64,000 nt of DNA from JBNGOQ01 sp050589645 (lineage in GTDB: Bacteria; Bacteroidota; Bacteroidia; Flavobacteriales; Flavobacteriaceae): the NCBI RefSeq assembly GCF_050589645.1, contig NZ_JBNGOQ010000004.1, positions 124,001 through 188,000 of the forward strand. The letters run 5' to 3'. Positions within the stretch are counted from its first letter, which is position 1, and each line of letters starts with the position of its first letter. Of this stretch, positions 25,747 through 34,418 are shown in pieces. A program made the position numbers and the translations under genes. The notes under the pieces were generated by a model. That model saw nothing but the letters and a program-made list of their open reading frames with translations. It did not search any database and was not told the origin of the DNA.

Positions 25747-25776
25747 CAAATATATAAAAAATGAACAAGTCTGTCT
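25747..25776 (-). promoter_or_regulatory. TetR gene promoter with overlapping operator half-site
   Basis: -7 box TATATTTG (25747-25754), exact consensus, 4 bases before the ATG. GTCTGTC (plus strand, 25769-25775) lies in the -33/-7 spacer and shares an ACAAGTCTGTCT core with the operator at 25144-25159; the left arm is degenerate. Binding there would block the polymerase. Confidence 0.65.
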
Positions 25777-25825
25777 ACTTTATATAAAAAATATGCTCAA
25801 CGCTGCCTTATGGGAAACCCTGCGT

Positions 25826-26923
25826 TCAAAAATCGAACTTCAATTGCACCGATACCATTTCCTCTTTTGGGGGGTCTTTTTTTTCGGTGTTTAGATTGGA
25901 CAGGGATATGCCCAGCAGCCGCACGGAATTTTGCAGTTCCTCTTGGTACAACAATTCCTTTGCCATTTCCAGGATAAGATCTTTATCGGCAATAAAATAC
26001 GGCAATGTTTTGCTTCGCGTCTGCAGGGTAAAATCGCTGTACTTAATTTTCAGCGTAATGGTTTTACCGGCAATCCCGGATTTCTTCAATCGTTTTTCAA
26101 GTTCCGTGGCGATACTTTCCAAACGTTGCAACATAAAGATCTCACTGCTCAAATTTTCACTGAATGTACGCTCCGCGCCTACGGATTTTGGTGTTCGATG
26201 CGGTTTTACGGCACTCTCGTGTATACCACGTACCACCTTGTAGTAAAAGGAGCCGCTTTTGCCAAAGTGGTCTTCCAGATAGTCCAGGGATTTTTCCTTG
26301 AGGTCCTTACCGTTAAAAATACCCAGCTTGTACATTTTCTCGGCCGTTACTTTGCCCACCCCATAAAATTTCCGGATTTCCAATGCCTCTAAAAATGGGA
26401 CAACCTCCTCCGGATTCACCGTTTTCTGTCCGTTGGGTTTGTTATAATCACTGGCTACCTTGGCGATGAATTTGTTAATGGAAATTCCCGCAGAGGCCGT
26501 AAGTCCTAGCTCGTCGAGGATGCGTTTACGGATTTCGGTGGCGACAAGCGTGGCCGAGGGATTCCCTTTTTTGTTGACGGTGACGTCCAAATAGGCCTCG
26601 TCCAGGGAAAGCGGTTCCACCAAATCGGTATAGTCATAAAAAATTTGGCGGATCTGTTGCGAAATTTCCTTGTAACGTGCAAAGCGGGGTTTCACAAAAA
26701 CAAGGTCGGGACAGTTTCGCTTGGCCAAATACCCGCTCATGGCACTTCGCACACCAAACCTTCGGGCCTCATAACTAGCTGCCGAGACCACGCCTCTTTT
26801 TTCACCGCCTCCCACGGCCAGTGGTTTCCCCCTAAGCTCCGGACGATCCAGTTGTTCCACGGAGGCATAAAAAGCATCCATGTCTACATGTATTATCTTT
26901 CGCAAGGGAAAATCGTAGGACAT
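25826..26923 (-). CDS. dinB: DNA polymerase IV (Y family)
   Basis: Translesion polymerase, 365 residues. Catalytic acids in HVDMDAFYASVE (Asp14, Asp16) and SLDEAYLDV, the fingers motif SYEARRFGVRSAMSG, the HhH segment FYGVGKVTAEKMYKLG, and a C-terminal little-finger domain. A short tail ending in VQLKFDF may hold the sliding-clamp peptide QLKFDF at the very C-terminus, matching the usual QLxLF pattern loosely. Divergent from an SDR-like gene across only 29 bp. No SOS box is recognisable in that gap. Confidence 0.95.
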   Translation of the reverse strand: MSYDFPLRKIIHVDMDAFYASVEQLDRPELRGKPLAVGGGEKRGVVSAASYEARRFGVRSAMSGYLAKRNCPDLVFVKPRFARYKEISQQIRQIFYDYTDLVEPLSLDEAYLDVTVNKKGNPSATLVATEIRKRILDELGLTASAGISINKFIAKVASDYNKPNGQKTVNPEEVVPFLEALEIRKFYGVGKVTAEKMYKLGIFNGKDLKEKSLDYLEDHFGKSGSFYYKVVRGIHESAVKPHRTPKSVGAERTFSENLSSEIFMLQRLESIATELEKRLKKSGIAGKTITLKIKYSDFTLQTRSKTLPYFIADKDLILEMAKELLYQEELQNSVRLLGISLSNLNTEKKDPPKEEMVSVQLKFDF

Positions 26924-26927
26924 ATTA

Positions 26928-26948
26928 CAAATTTAAACGATATATTAG
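26928..26948. promoter_or_regulatory. Back-to-back promoters of dinB and the adjacent oxidoreductase gene
   Basis: Minus strand: TAAATTTG (26928-26935), 4 bases before the dinB ATG. Plus strand: TATATTAG (26941-26948), 4 bases before the next gene's ATG. The boxes are 5 bp apart, so the two polymerases would overlap and compete, and both mRNAs would be leaderless at usual spacing. Confidence 0.6.
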
Positions 26949-26952
26949 TCCG

Positions 26953-27624
26953 ATGAAAGCACTGAAAACCGCAATTGTGCTTGGAGCTACTGGACTTACA
27001 GGAGGGCTTTTGGTAGAACTGTTGATCGCGGACCAGCGCTACGGGACCATAAAACTGTTTTCCAGGTCCAGTATAGGTTATACCCACCCCAAAGTAAAGG
27101 AATACCTGGTTAGTATGTTGGAGTTGCAGCATTATCAAACCGATTTTGTAAGCGATGAGGTGTTTTGCTGTATAGGGACCACCAAAGCAAAGACCCCGGA
27201 TCGGGATCGCTACGAACAAATAGATTACGGCATTCCCGTACAGGCGGCCCAACTGTGCAAACAAAATGGCATTGGAACCTTTGTGGTGGTCTCAGCCTTG
27301 GGCGCCAATGCAAAGAGTGCCGTTTTCTACAACCAGATCAAGGGCCGCATGGAGGAGGCCGTTTTAGGACTGGGACTCGCCAAGACATATATCCTTCAGC
27401 CTTCACTAATAGGAGGAAAACGAAATGAGAAACGTATCGGGGAGTGGTTGGCCAAACGAGTGATGAAGGCGTTAAACCCCATTTTTGTGGGATCCTTAAA
27501 AAAATACCGTTCCATTCATCCAGCCACCATTGCAAAGGCCATGCTTTGGCTAGCCAACCATAGGTTTGAATCCCCTAAGGTTTCTTCGGATAAAATCAAG
27601 GCCATAGCGGAAAAGACGCTTTGA
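26953..27624 (+). CDS. NAD(P)H-binding atypical SDR (HTATIP2-like)
   Basis: 223 residues. N-terminal Rossmann motif VLGATGLTGG (about 9-18), then CIGTTKAKTPDRDRYEQIDY and VVVSALGANAKSAVFYNQIKGRMEEAV, with YNQIKG in the place of the YxxxK site. This matches the HTATIP2/CC3 group of extended-like SDRs found widely in bacteria. It probably binds NADPH; the reaction is unknown. First of three tightly packed plus-strand genes (CYTH protein 2 bases later, then the YCII-like lipoprotein overlapping). Confidence 0.85.
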   Translation: MKALKTAIVLGATGLTGGLLVELLIADQRYGTIKLFSRSSIGYTHPKVKEYLVSMLELQHYQTDFVSDEVFCCIGTTKAKTPDRDRYEQIDYGIPVQAAQLCKQNGIGTFVVVSALGANAKSAVFYNQIKGRMEEAVLGLGLAKTYILQPSLIGGKRNEKRIGEWLAKRVMKALNPIFVGSLKKYRSIHPATIAKAMLWLANHRFESPKVSSDKIKAIAEKTL

Positions 27625-27626
27625 AA

Positions 27627-28100
27627 ATGATAGAGATAGAGCGCAAATTTTTAGTAAATTCAACGGCATATAGAGCGGAGGCGCGTTCTAAGAACCGGAT
27701 TGTGCAAGGGTTTTTGAATACCCACCCGGAACGTACGGTACGCGTACGGATTGTGGGGGAAACGGGTTTTTTGACGGTAAAGGGGAAATCCAATCCCACC
27801 GGGACGTCCCGTTTTGAATGGGAAAGGAAAATTGGAGTTGATGATGCCGAAGCCCTGTTGGCCTTATGTGAGGACGGCGTGCTCGAGAAAACAAGGTATA
27901 TCGTGCCCTTGGGAAACCATGTTTTTGAAGTGGATGAGTTTCTGGGTGAAAATGAGGGCCTGGTGGTGGCCGAGATAGAGTTGCAGGAGGAACGCCAGCC
28001 TTTCAAGAGACCGCCTTGGTTGGGCAAGGAGGTTACCGGCATGCCGGAATATTACAACTCGCAATTGAGTAAACATCCGTATAAAAACTGGGAAAAATGA
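27627..28100 (+). CDS. CYTH domain protein (inorganic triphosphatase-like)
   Basis: 157 residues, one CYTH domain covering the whole protein. The signature EIERKFLV is at residues 3-10, followed by basic/acidic strands lining the tunnel: RTVRVRIVG, FLTVKGK, FEWERKI, KTRYIVPLG, FEVDEF and VAEIELQ. Bacterial members usually hydrolyse tripolyphosphate with a divalent metal. ATG 27627 puts the signature at the usual position; a TTG two codons upstream is less likely. The next gene overlaps its stop as ATGA, so translation is coupled. Confidence 0.92.
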   Translation: MIEIERKFLVNSTAYRAEARSKNRIVQGFLNTHPERTVRVRIVGETGFLTVKGKSNPTGTSRFEWERKIGVDDAEALLALCEDGVLEKTRYIVPLGNHVFEVDEFLGENEGLVVAEIELQEERQPFKRPPWLGKEVTGMPEYYNSQLSKHPYKNWEK

Positions 28101-28585
28101 AATATCCGTATGTATTTTTGGCCCTATTATTTGCTGTTGCCTGTACTCAGGCCACAAAAAAGGAAGATAGGCCACAACCAACGCCGAGCAAAGCAAAAAG
28201 CGTGGCTCAGCTTAAGGCCGAGCTTACCGAAAAGGGGTATAAGACCTTTGATTATGTAGATGGGAAAACCAAGGACACCGTGCTGATGCAGCAGTATTTT
28301 ATCGCTTTTTTGAAAAGCGGGCCCAAACGTTCGCAGAACAAGCAGCAGGCCGATAGCCTGCAGGCATTGCACCTGGCACATTTGGGACGCATGTACGAAG
28401 AGGGCTATGCCGATATTTCGGGTCCTTTTGGGGACGATGGCGATATTCGGGGAATAACCATCTACAACACCCCCACTTTGGAAATGGCCGACAGCCTAGC
28501 GAATATGGACCCGATGGTAAAGGCCGGCCGGTTGGTCATTGAAATGCATCCTTGGTGGGCGGGCAAAGGCTTTCCCTTGAGGTAG
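28097..28585 (+). CDS. YCII-like domain lipoprotein
   Basis: 162 residues. Lipoprotein signal with a lipobox ending FAVAC (Cys at about 16), then a disordered Lys/Pro-rich linker. The rest looks like a YCII-related domain: QYFIAFLKSGPKRSQNK, LHLAHLGRMYEEGYADISGPFGD, RGITIYNTPTLEMADSLANMDPMVKAGRLVIEMHPWW, with the His/Asp pattern of that fold (segments given separately). Likely anchored in the outer membrane facing the periplasm. Function unknown. It overlaps the CYTH gene by 4 bases. Confidence 0.8.
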   Translation: MKYPYVFLALLFAVACTQATKKEDRPQPTPSKAKSVAQLKAELTEKGYKTFDYVDGKTKDTVLMQQYFIAFLKSGPKRSQNKQQADSLQALHLAHLGRMYEEGYADISGPFGDDGDIRGITIYNTPTLEMADSLANMDPMVKAGRLVIEMHPWWAGKGFPLR

Positions 28586-28666
28586 TTCAAATTCCAGGGA
28601 GAACAAGAGAGGGTGGGAGTACCGCAGAATCTCCATGGCGGAATTGTAAAAACCGCCAAAGTCGGA

Positions 28667-29062
28667 CTATTGCGCCAAAATACCTTCCTTTTCAATTAAG
28701 GGAATATGGATCAAATTGTTGGGATTGACCGTATTTTTTTCGAAAAAATATTTTTTTTCATAGAGCTTATCATCGGCATAGAAGGTGACATAAAACTCGT
28801 TGTTCAAGGCAAAAATGTCTTCCTGTAAGGGCTCTATTTTTTCGTAGGACTTTGCCTGGACTACCCCTATGCCATGTCTCATGGTTGAGGTTTTCCGATC
28901 GCCATCGTACCCCTTGGATACGATCAGGACCATGTCAATTTTGGAATCTCTATTATTTATGATGTAGGCGTTCCAATCCTTTGAAAGAAATTCGTCGTTC
29001 CACTCGTGGATAATGGCAACGTGAACATCCTTGACAACGGGAATTTCAATATCTTTTCTCAT
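28667..29062 (-). CDS. Conserved hypothetical protein downstream of pheS
   Basis: 131 residues, soluble. Recognisable stretches are WNAYIINNRD, MVLIVSKGYDGD, KTSTMRHGIG and FALNNEFYVTFYADDKLYEKKYFF. In related Flavobacteriia the same protein follows pheS and is sometimes labelled as a PheS subunit only because of its position; it has no synthetase motif. It starts 5 bases after the pheS stop, so it is cotranscribed. Function unknown. Confidence 0.8.
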   Translation of the reverse strand: MRKDIEIPVVKDVHVAIIHEWNDEFLSKDWNAYIINNRDSKIDMVLIVSKGYDGDRKTSTMRHGIGVVQAKSYEKIEPLQEDIFALNNEFYVTFYADDKLYEKKYFFEKNTVNPNNLIHIPLIEKEGILAQ

Positions 29063-29067
29063 ATCGT

Positions 29068-30087
29068 TTAAAACGAGCTCCTGAACTGCTCCAGGAAACG
29101 GATATCATTCTCGCTCAAAAGCCGGATATCCGAGATTTGATGCAAGAGCAAAGCAATCCGGTCTATACCCATTCCAAACGCAAAGCCAGAATATTTATTG
29201 GAATCTATGCCACAATTTTCCAGCACATTGGGATCTACCATGCCACAGCCCATAATCTCCAGCCATCCGGTTCCCTTGGTCATTTTATAGTCCGTTTCCG
29301 TTTCAAGACCCCAATAGACATCGACCTCGGCACTGGGTTCTGTAAAGGGGAAGTAAGAGGGCCGCAGGCGAATTTCAGATTTGCCGAAGAGCTCCGTAGT
29401 GAAAAATTGCAAGGTCTGCTTTAAATCCGCAAAAGACACATCGGTATCTATATACAGGCCTTCTACCTGGTGAAAGAAACAGTGTGAGCGGGCCGAAATG
29501 GCCTCATTTCGGTATACCCTTCCCGGAGAAATGGTCCGGATAGGAGGTTTGTGCGTTTCCATATAACGCACTTGTACCGAGGAGGTGTGCGTGCGCAAGA
29601 GCACATCAGGGTCGGTTTGGATGAAAAAGGTATCCTGCATATCCCTGGCCGGATGGTATTCCGGAAGGTTCAAGGCAGTAAAATTATGCCAGTCATCCTC
29701 AATTTCGGGGCCCTCGGACACATTAAAGCCAATTCTGGAAAAGATCTCTATAATCTGGTTCTTAACGATGGATATAGGGTGCCGGGCCCCAAGTTCCAAG
29801 GGTTCTCCCGGCCTCGTAAGGTCACCATATTGGGTTTTTTCACCCTTCCGTTCTTCCAGTGCTTCCTTTAAGGTACTTACCTTTTCCGTAGCCGAATGCT
29901 TCAGTAGATTGATGGTCTGCCCAAACTCCTTTTTTTGATCGGGTGGAACATTCTTGAATTCGGCAAAAAAATGGTTCAGCAATCCCTTTTTGCCTAGATA
30001 CTTGATTCGGAAAGCTTCAATTTCCTCCGCCTTACTGGAAGTGAATCCTTCTACCGCTACAATGTGCTCCTTTAACTGGTCGATCAT
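29068..30087 (-). CDS. pheS: Phenylalanine--tRNA ligase alpha subunit
   Basis: Charges tRNA-Phe with phenylalanine as part of an alpha2beta2 enzyme; pheT is not in the window. 339 residues from ATG 30087. N-terminal coiled-coil tRNA-binding domain, then class II motifs: RTHTSSVQVRYME (motif around 170), PGRVYRNEAISARSHCFFHQVEG (motif 2, split here by its arms), and the C-terminal GFAFGMGIDRIALLLH (motif 3). A longer frame would add 7 residues but would leave less room after the promoter box at 30106-30113. Confidence 0.97.
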   Translation of the reverse strand: MIDQLKEHIVAVEGFTSSKAEEIEAFRIKYLGKKGLLNHFFAEFKNVPPDQKKEFGQTINLLKHSATEKVSTLKEALEERKGEKTQYGDLTRPGEPLELGARHPISIVKNQIIEIFSRIGFNVSEGPEIEDDWHNFTALNLPEYHPARDMQDTFFIQTDPDVLLRTHTSSVQVRYMETHKPPIRTISPGRVYRNEAISARSHCFFHQVEGLYIDTDVSFADLKQTLQFFTTELFGKSEIRLRPSYFPFTEPSAEVDVYWGLETETDYKMTKGTGWLEIMGCGMVDPNVLENCGIDSNKYSGFAFGMGIDRIALLLHQISDIRLLSENDIRFLEQFRSSF

Positions 30088-30105
30088 ATAAAAAACTAAG
30101 AACGA

Positions 30106-30113
30106 CAAATTTA
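30106..30113 (-). promoter_or_regulatory. -7 promoter box of pheS
   Basis: TAAATTTG on the minus strand, exact consensus, 18 bases before ATG 30087; it supports that start. No -33 TTTG and no T-box or leader peptide is visible. Confidence 0.6.
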
Positions 30114-30142
30114 AAACTTTTACGGGAGTCCGGGGAAATTAT

Positions 30143-32023
30143 TTACACCTCCACCGGGGACGGTTGTACGTCCATCGTTTCCTTGAGCCATGCAACGCAT
30201 TCGTCAAAGGTGTCAAAGATATGTTCTTTGGAGACCAGATCGGGAATAATATCGATACGCTCCATCATGTACCTGGGCTGATTTAGAACATCCACCAGTA
30301 GCACACTTATCCCCTGACTTTCCAAATCTACAAGTACATCCTCCAGGGCATATAAGCCCGATTGATCGATATACTGCATTCTATCCATACGGATGATAAC
30401 ACTTTTGGCCGACGGCGGAATCTGTTTGGCCAATTGCTGAAAATCACTGGTGGACCCAAAAAATAAAGGTCCTTTTATGTGCTTGATGAATACCTCCTCC
30501 TGAAGGCTCTTCGGAAATTTGGCCTCATCTGCCCAGGATTTTTCCAAGAGTAGGGATTTAACGTCTGACCGTTCCGCGGTAAGATCTCCCATTTTTTTCA
30601 TGAACATCAACGAAGCGATGACCAGACCTATACCCACGGCATACACCAAGTTCCAGACCGAGGACAGTACCAACACAATGAGCATCACGATGACCTCCGA
30701 ACTGAGTTTTATGGGCCCCACCTTTAGGTCTCTGGGCAAACTGGGAATGGCCTTTAAGCCCTTGTAGTCCATAACACCTATGCCTACGGTTACCAAGATG
30801 CCCGCGAGCACTGCGGCCGGAATTTGCGACGCTATAGGCCCCAGGGCCAGTAAAATGATCAAAAGCATGATTCCAGCCAGCATTCCGGACAACCTTGTCT
30901 TGCCTCCGGCATTGATATTTACCACGGTTCTTATGGTGGCGCCGGCGCCAGGGATGCCCCCGAAGATAGCGGCAACACTATTGCCAATTCCCTGACCAAC
31001 CAACTCCTTGTTGGGCTTGTGCTTGGTCTTGGTCATATTATCGGCCACTACGGAGGTGAGCAGGGAGTCAATGGCCCCCAACAAGGCCAAGGTAAGGGCG
31101 GTAAAGATGTAGGGCGAGAGGGAAGAAAAGTCAAATCCCGTAAATATTTCCATATTGGGAATGGGAAGCCCTTCCGGTATTTTTTCTATGGGCCTATAAG
31201 CAAACCCAAAGCCATAGGCCACCCCAGAGACAATCAATAGGGCCACCAGCGTACTGGGAATGGTGGTGGTAATGCGTTTAAAACCATAAATGATGATGAT
31301 CGTGGCCAGGGCCAGGATGAGTTCCAACCAATTGATGTTCTCCAATGCCCTGGGCAGCACCTTTATAGTGCCTACAACACCGGAAGCTTCTTTGGCCGCC
31401 AGGGTTTTGGCCTCTTCAAGGATTTCTTGTTGGGAGGTTTCCCCTGCGCGCTTAATGGTCTCTTCAAAATCCTCTAGGACAAGAATACCTTCTCCAGCTT
31501 CGTCACGTAATATGTTTTCCAAGATCAGCTCTTCCGCTTCAGGCTTAAATTCGGCCACCAGGGCAATGTCCTCCTTGGGATAATAGCCCACTGCCGGAAA
31601 AATCTGGGTGACCAATATGATAACCCCGATCGCCGTCATGAATCCGGAAACCACCGGGTAGGGAATGTATTTGATGTATTTCCCCAATCCCAATAGACCC
31701 AGCCCCACTTGCATAAGCCCAGCCAGGAGGAAAACGGTTAAAATAACGGGCAGAGCCTTGTTTATATCCCCATCGTTGATGGCTATGATCCCAGCTATGA
31801 CCACCATGCTCACTGCGGTCATAGGGGCGGTTGGCCCAGAGATTTGTGTATTGGTGCCCCCAAAAAGGGCCGCAAAAAAACTGATAAAAATAGCCCCGTA
31901 AAGTCCAGCACTTGGACCTAGGCCGGAGCTTACACCAAAGGCCAATGCCAAGGGTAAGGCAACGATTCCTGCGGTAACACCGCCAAAAAGATCGCCCTTA
32001 AAGTTGGAAAAAAGATTCTTCAT
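30143..32023 (-). CDS. SulP family anion transporter with STAS domain and an inserted soluble segment
   Basis: 626 residues. Around 10-12 membrane segments with SulP features (GGVTAGIVALPLALAFG, ISGPTAPMTA, GGIPGAGATIRTVVNINAGG), then a cytoplasmic STAS domain from about 500 (GPLFFGSTSDFQQL, RMDRMQYIDQSGLYALEDV). Residues about 149-215 form a highly charged, Glu/Lys-rich insertion between membrane segments that the neighbouring SulP lacks. Next to a carbonic anhydrase, so bicarbonate is the likely substrate, although sulfate cannot be excluded. A terminator separates it from the anhydrase, so it is probably transcribed on its own. Confidence 0.9.
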   Translation of the reverse strand: MKNLFSNFKGDLFGGVTAGIVALPLALAFGVSSGLGPSAGLYGAIFISFFAALFGGTNTQISGPTAPMTAVSMVVIAGIIAINDGDINKALPVILTVFLLAGLMQVGLGLLGLGKYIKYIPYPVVSGFMTAIGVIILVTQIFPAVGYYPKEDIALVAEFKPEAEELILENILRDEAGEGILVLEDFEETIKRAGETSQQEILEEAKTLAAKEASGVVGTIKVLPRALENINWLELILALATIIIIYGFKRITTTIPSTLVALLIVSGVAYGFGFAYRPIEKIPEGLPIPNMEIFTGFDFSSLSPYIFTALTLALLGAIDSLLTSVVADNMTKTKHKPNKELVGQGIGNSVAAIFGGIPGAGATIRTVVNINAGGKTRLSGMLAGIMLLIILLALGPIASQIPAAVLAGILVTVGIGVMDYKGLKAIPSLPRDLKVGPIKLSSEVIVMLIVLVLSSVWNLVYAVGIGLVIASLMFMKKMGDLTAERSDVKSLLLEKSWADEAKFPKSLQEEVFIKHIKGPLFFGSTSDFQQLAKQIPPSAKSVIIRMDRMQYIDQSGLYALEDVLVDLESQGISVLLVDVLNQPRYMMERIDIIPDLVSKEHIFDTFDECVAWLKETMDVQPSPVEV

Positions 32024-32070
32024 AGTCGTTTAGTTGTGTAACTTATGGTTCCAAGATACCATTTTTACTC

Positions 32071-32108
32071 AAAAAAAAGAGGCCAATATTCTGTTAAATA
32101 TCGGCCTC
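32071..32108 (-). terminator. Terminator after the carbonic anhydrase gene
   Basis: On the minus strand GAGGCCGATATT pairs with AATATTGGCCTC (12 bp, one G-U), loop TAACAG, followed by eight T. It ends the SulP-anhydrase unit before the second SulP gene. Confidence 0.92.
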
Positions 32109-32127
32109 AGTCTTTATAAAACAGGGA

Positions 32128-32757
32128 TTAATCCAAAAAGGTCACCTTTCCGTTGCTTATATCGTACATGGCCCCAAGGATCCGTATTTCACCCTGGTCT
32201 TCCATTTCCTTCAATACCGGACTTTGTTCACGGATATTTTGAAGGGTAAGGTTCACATTGGTCACGGCAACATCATTGACAAAGCCTGTATTTTTTGAGG
32301 TACGCTCCTGAGCTTCCCTGGGCTCTTTAACCGCTTCAACTGCGGGCCTTATCTTGGAGACCAGAGCGGTCAGGTTACCCAACTTGGCATCATCACAGGC
32401 CCCCTTTACTGCTCCACAGCTCGTATGGCCAAGGACCACGACCACTTTGGTGCCCGCCAACTTACAGGCAAACTCCATGCTTCCCAAAATGTCCTCGTTC
32501 ACAATATTCCCTGCCACACGGGCACTGAAGATATCCCCGACACCTTGGTCAAAGACCAATTCTGCAGATACCCTTGAATCGATACAACCCAAGATGGTGG
32601 CAAAGGGATACTGTCCGGAGACCGTATCGCTTACCTGTTCCAATAGGTCCCTGTTAATAGGGTTGTTCTCTTGAAATCTCAGATTTCCCTCTTTCAATAA
32701 GTCTAGGGCGGCCGAGGGAGTCAAGGCCGCCTGCGTTTCTTTTGTTTGTGCTTTCAT
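32128..32757 (-). CDS. Beta-carbonic anhydrase
   Basis: Interconverts CO2 and bicarbonate. 209 residues, cytoplasmic (no signal peptide). Zinc ligands Cys58 (GCIDSR, with the Asp60-Arg62 dyad), His111 and Cys114 (GHTSCGAVKGA). Its ATG is 10 bases after the stop of the upstream SulP gene, so the two are cotranscribed, and a second SulP gene follows behind a terminator. The setting points to inorganic carbon supply for anaplerotic carboxylases or pH control rather than sulfate use. Confidence 0.96.
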   Translation of the reverse strand: MKAQTKETQAALTPSAALDLLKEGNLRFQENNPINRDLLEQVSDTVSGQYPFATILGCIDSRVSAELVFDQGVGDIFSARVAGNIVNEDILGSMEFACKLAGTKVVVVLGHTSCGAVKGACDDAKLGNLTALVSKIRPAVEAVKEPREAQERTSKNTGFVNDVAVTNVNLTLQNIREQSPVLKEMEDQGEIRILGAMYDISNGKVTFLD

Positions 32758-32767
32758 CGTATTTTTT

Positions 32768-34348
32768 TTATGCTGATTTTGATCTTAGTTCAAAAAATTC
32801 TAAATAACTATCGGGGTTTTCGATTTCCCCACGTTCCGAAATAAGTTTGATATCGATATGTCGATTCCGTGCTTTTTCGGTAAAATCCTCCAGGATTTCC
32901 ACGATGTCATTGTCCAGAAACCGGGTCTTTCTAACATCCAGCTCAAGATAGGTATTTTCAGGTAAACTATCCAGTTCCTTTAAGATGGCACCCTTGTTGA
33001 AGAAGGTAACTTCCTCGGCCAAGGTCATTTTGATCCTATGCTTTCCATTGCTTTTATCCTCGATATGCAAGAAATGGGAATTTTGATAGCTCTTTATGAG
33101 AATAACCACGATGCCCACGGCCAGGCCAAGTCCGATTCCGATAAGCAAATCAGTGAAGATAATACCTAGAACGGTAACCGTAAAGGGGATAGACTGTTTC
33201 CACCCCAGTTGGTACATCTTCTTAAACAAGGCTGGTTTGGCCAGTTTGTATCCTACAATGAACAACACCGCCGCCAAAACAGAAAGGGGAATCATGTTCA
33301 ATAGTTTTGGAATTAGGATGATCGAAGTGAGCAGAAAAAAACCATGGATTATGGCAGACATTTTGGTCCTTCCACCAGATTGTATGTTGGCAGAGCTTCT
33401 TACGATGACCTGGGTAATGGGCAGGCCGCCTATCATTCCCGAAATCATATTGCCGGTACCTTGCGCCAGCAGCTCCCTATTGGTTGGGGTAACCCGTTTT
33501 CTTGGATCCAGTTTGTCCGTAGCTTCAACACAGAGCAAGGTCTCTAAGCTGGCCACCAGGGCAATGGTAAATGCCGTGATCCATATTTGGGGATTTCCGA
33601 TTTCGGAGAAATTCGGAAGACTGAACTGTGCAAAAAAGGATGCGGCATCACCAGGGATGGGGACACTTACCAATTGCTGAGTGGAAATGGACAGGGATGC
33701 ATTGTCTTGAGCGAAGACAAAGAATAGTATGCCAAAGATGACGGCGACCAAGGGCCCTTGTACCAATTGAAATATTTTTGCCTTTTTGGTCAGCACCCGA
33801 TCCCAGAGCACTAGGATACCCAAACCGACAAATGCCACAATGGTGGAGCCAAGGCTTATAAAGTTAAGGGAATTGATGATTTCCGAAAAGGTGTTCTCTC
33901 CATCTACTTGGAAAAAGGCAAAATCGCCTTCAGGATCCGCATCATATCCGAAGAAATGCGGAATTTGTTTTAAAATAATGATAATACCTATTCCGGTAAG
34001 CATACCCTTTATGACCGAAGAGGGGAAATAATATCCAATGATCCCTGCTTTGAGGACACCAAACAGCACTTGGATGGCACCGCCCAGGACAACGGCCAAT
34101 AAAAAGTTTTCATAGCTGCCCAAGGCAGCTATAGCAGTAAGCACTATGGCAGCCAATCCGGCAGCAGGGCCACTGACTCCAATTTGTGAGCCGCTCAAAG
34201 CTCCTACGACAATACCGCCCACGATACCTGCGATCAGCCCCGAAAAGAGCGGCGCGCCACTTGCAAGTGCTATGCCGAGACATAGCGGTAATGCCACAAA
34301 AAATACAACGATACTTGCAGGCAAGTCGTTTTTAATATATTTAAACAT
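32768..34348 (-). CDS. SulP family anion (probable bicarbonate) transporter
   Basis: 526 residues, SulP fold: LPASIVVFFVALPLCLGIAL and SGPAAGLAAIV at the N-terminus, GGLPITQVIVRSSANIQSGG in the middle, and a reduced STAS-like C-terminus (VTFFNKGAILKELDSLP, LELDVRKTRFLDND). It is an inner-membrane protein. The immediate coupling to a beta-carbonic anhydrase is typical of BicA-type bicarbonate transporters, which need sodium; transport specificity cannot be read from the sequence. Confidence 0.9.
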   Translation of the reverse strand: MFKYIKNDLPASIVVFFVALPLCLGIALASGAPLFSGLIAGIVGGIVVGALSGSQIGVSGPAAGLAAIVLTAIAALGSYENFLLAVVLGGAIQVLFGVLKAGIIGYYFPSSVIKGMLTGIGIIIILKQIPHFFGYDADPEGDFAFFQVDGENTFSEIINSLNFISLGSTIVAFVGLGILVLWDRVLTKKAKIFQLVQGPLVAVIFGILFFVFAQDNASLSISTQQLVSVPIPGDAASFFAQFSLPNFSEIGNPQIWITAFTIALVASLETLLCVEATDKLDPRKRVTPTNRELLAQGTGNMISGMIGGLPITQVIVRSSANIQSGGRTKMSAIIHGFFLLTSIILIPKLLNMIPLSVLAAVLFIVGYKLAKPALFKKMYQLGWKQSIPFTVTVLGIIFTDLLIGIGLGLAVGIVVILIKSYQNSHFLHIEDKSNGKHRIKMTLAEEVTFFNKGAILKELDSLPENTYLELDVRKTRFLDNDIVEILEDFTEKARNRHIDIKLISERGEIENPDSYLEFFELRSKSA

Positions 34349-34418
34349 ATCAATAGTTGTTGTGTCATCATATAAGGAATATGATGACGGTTAGATGATA
34401 AATAAGAATAACCTGAAA

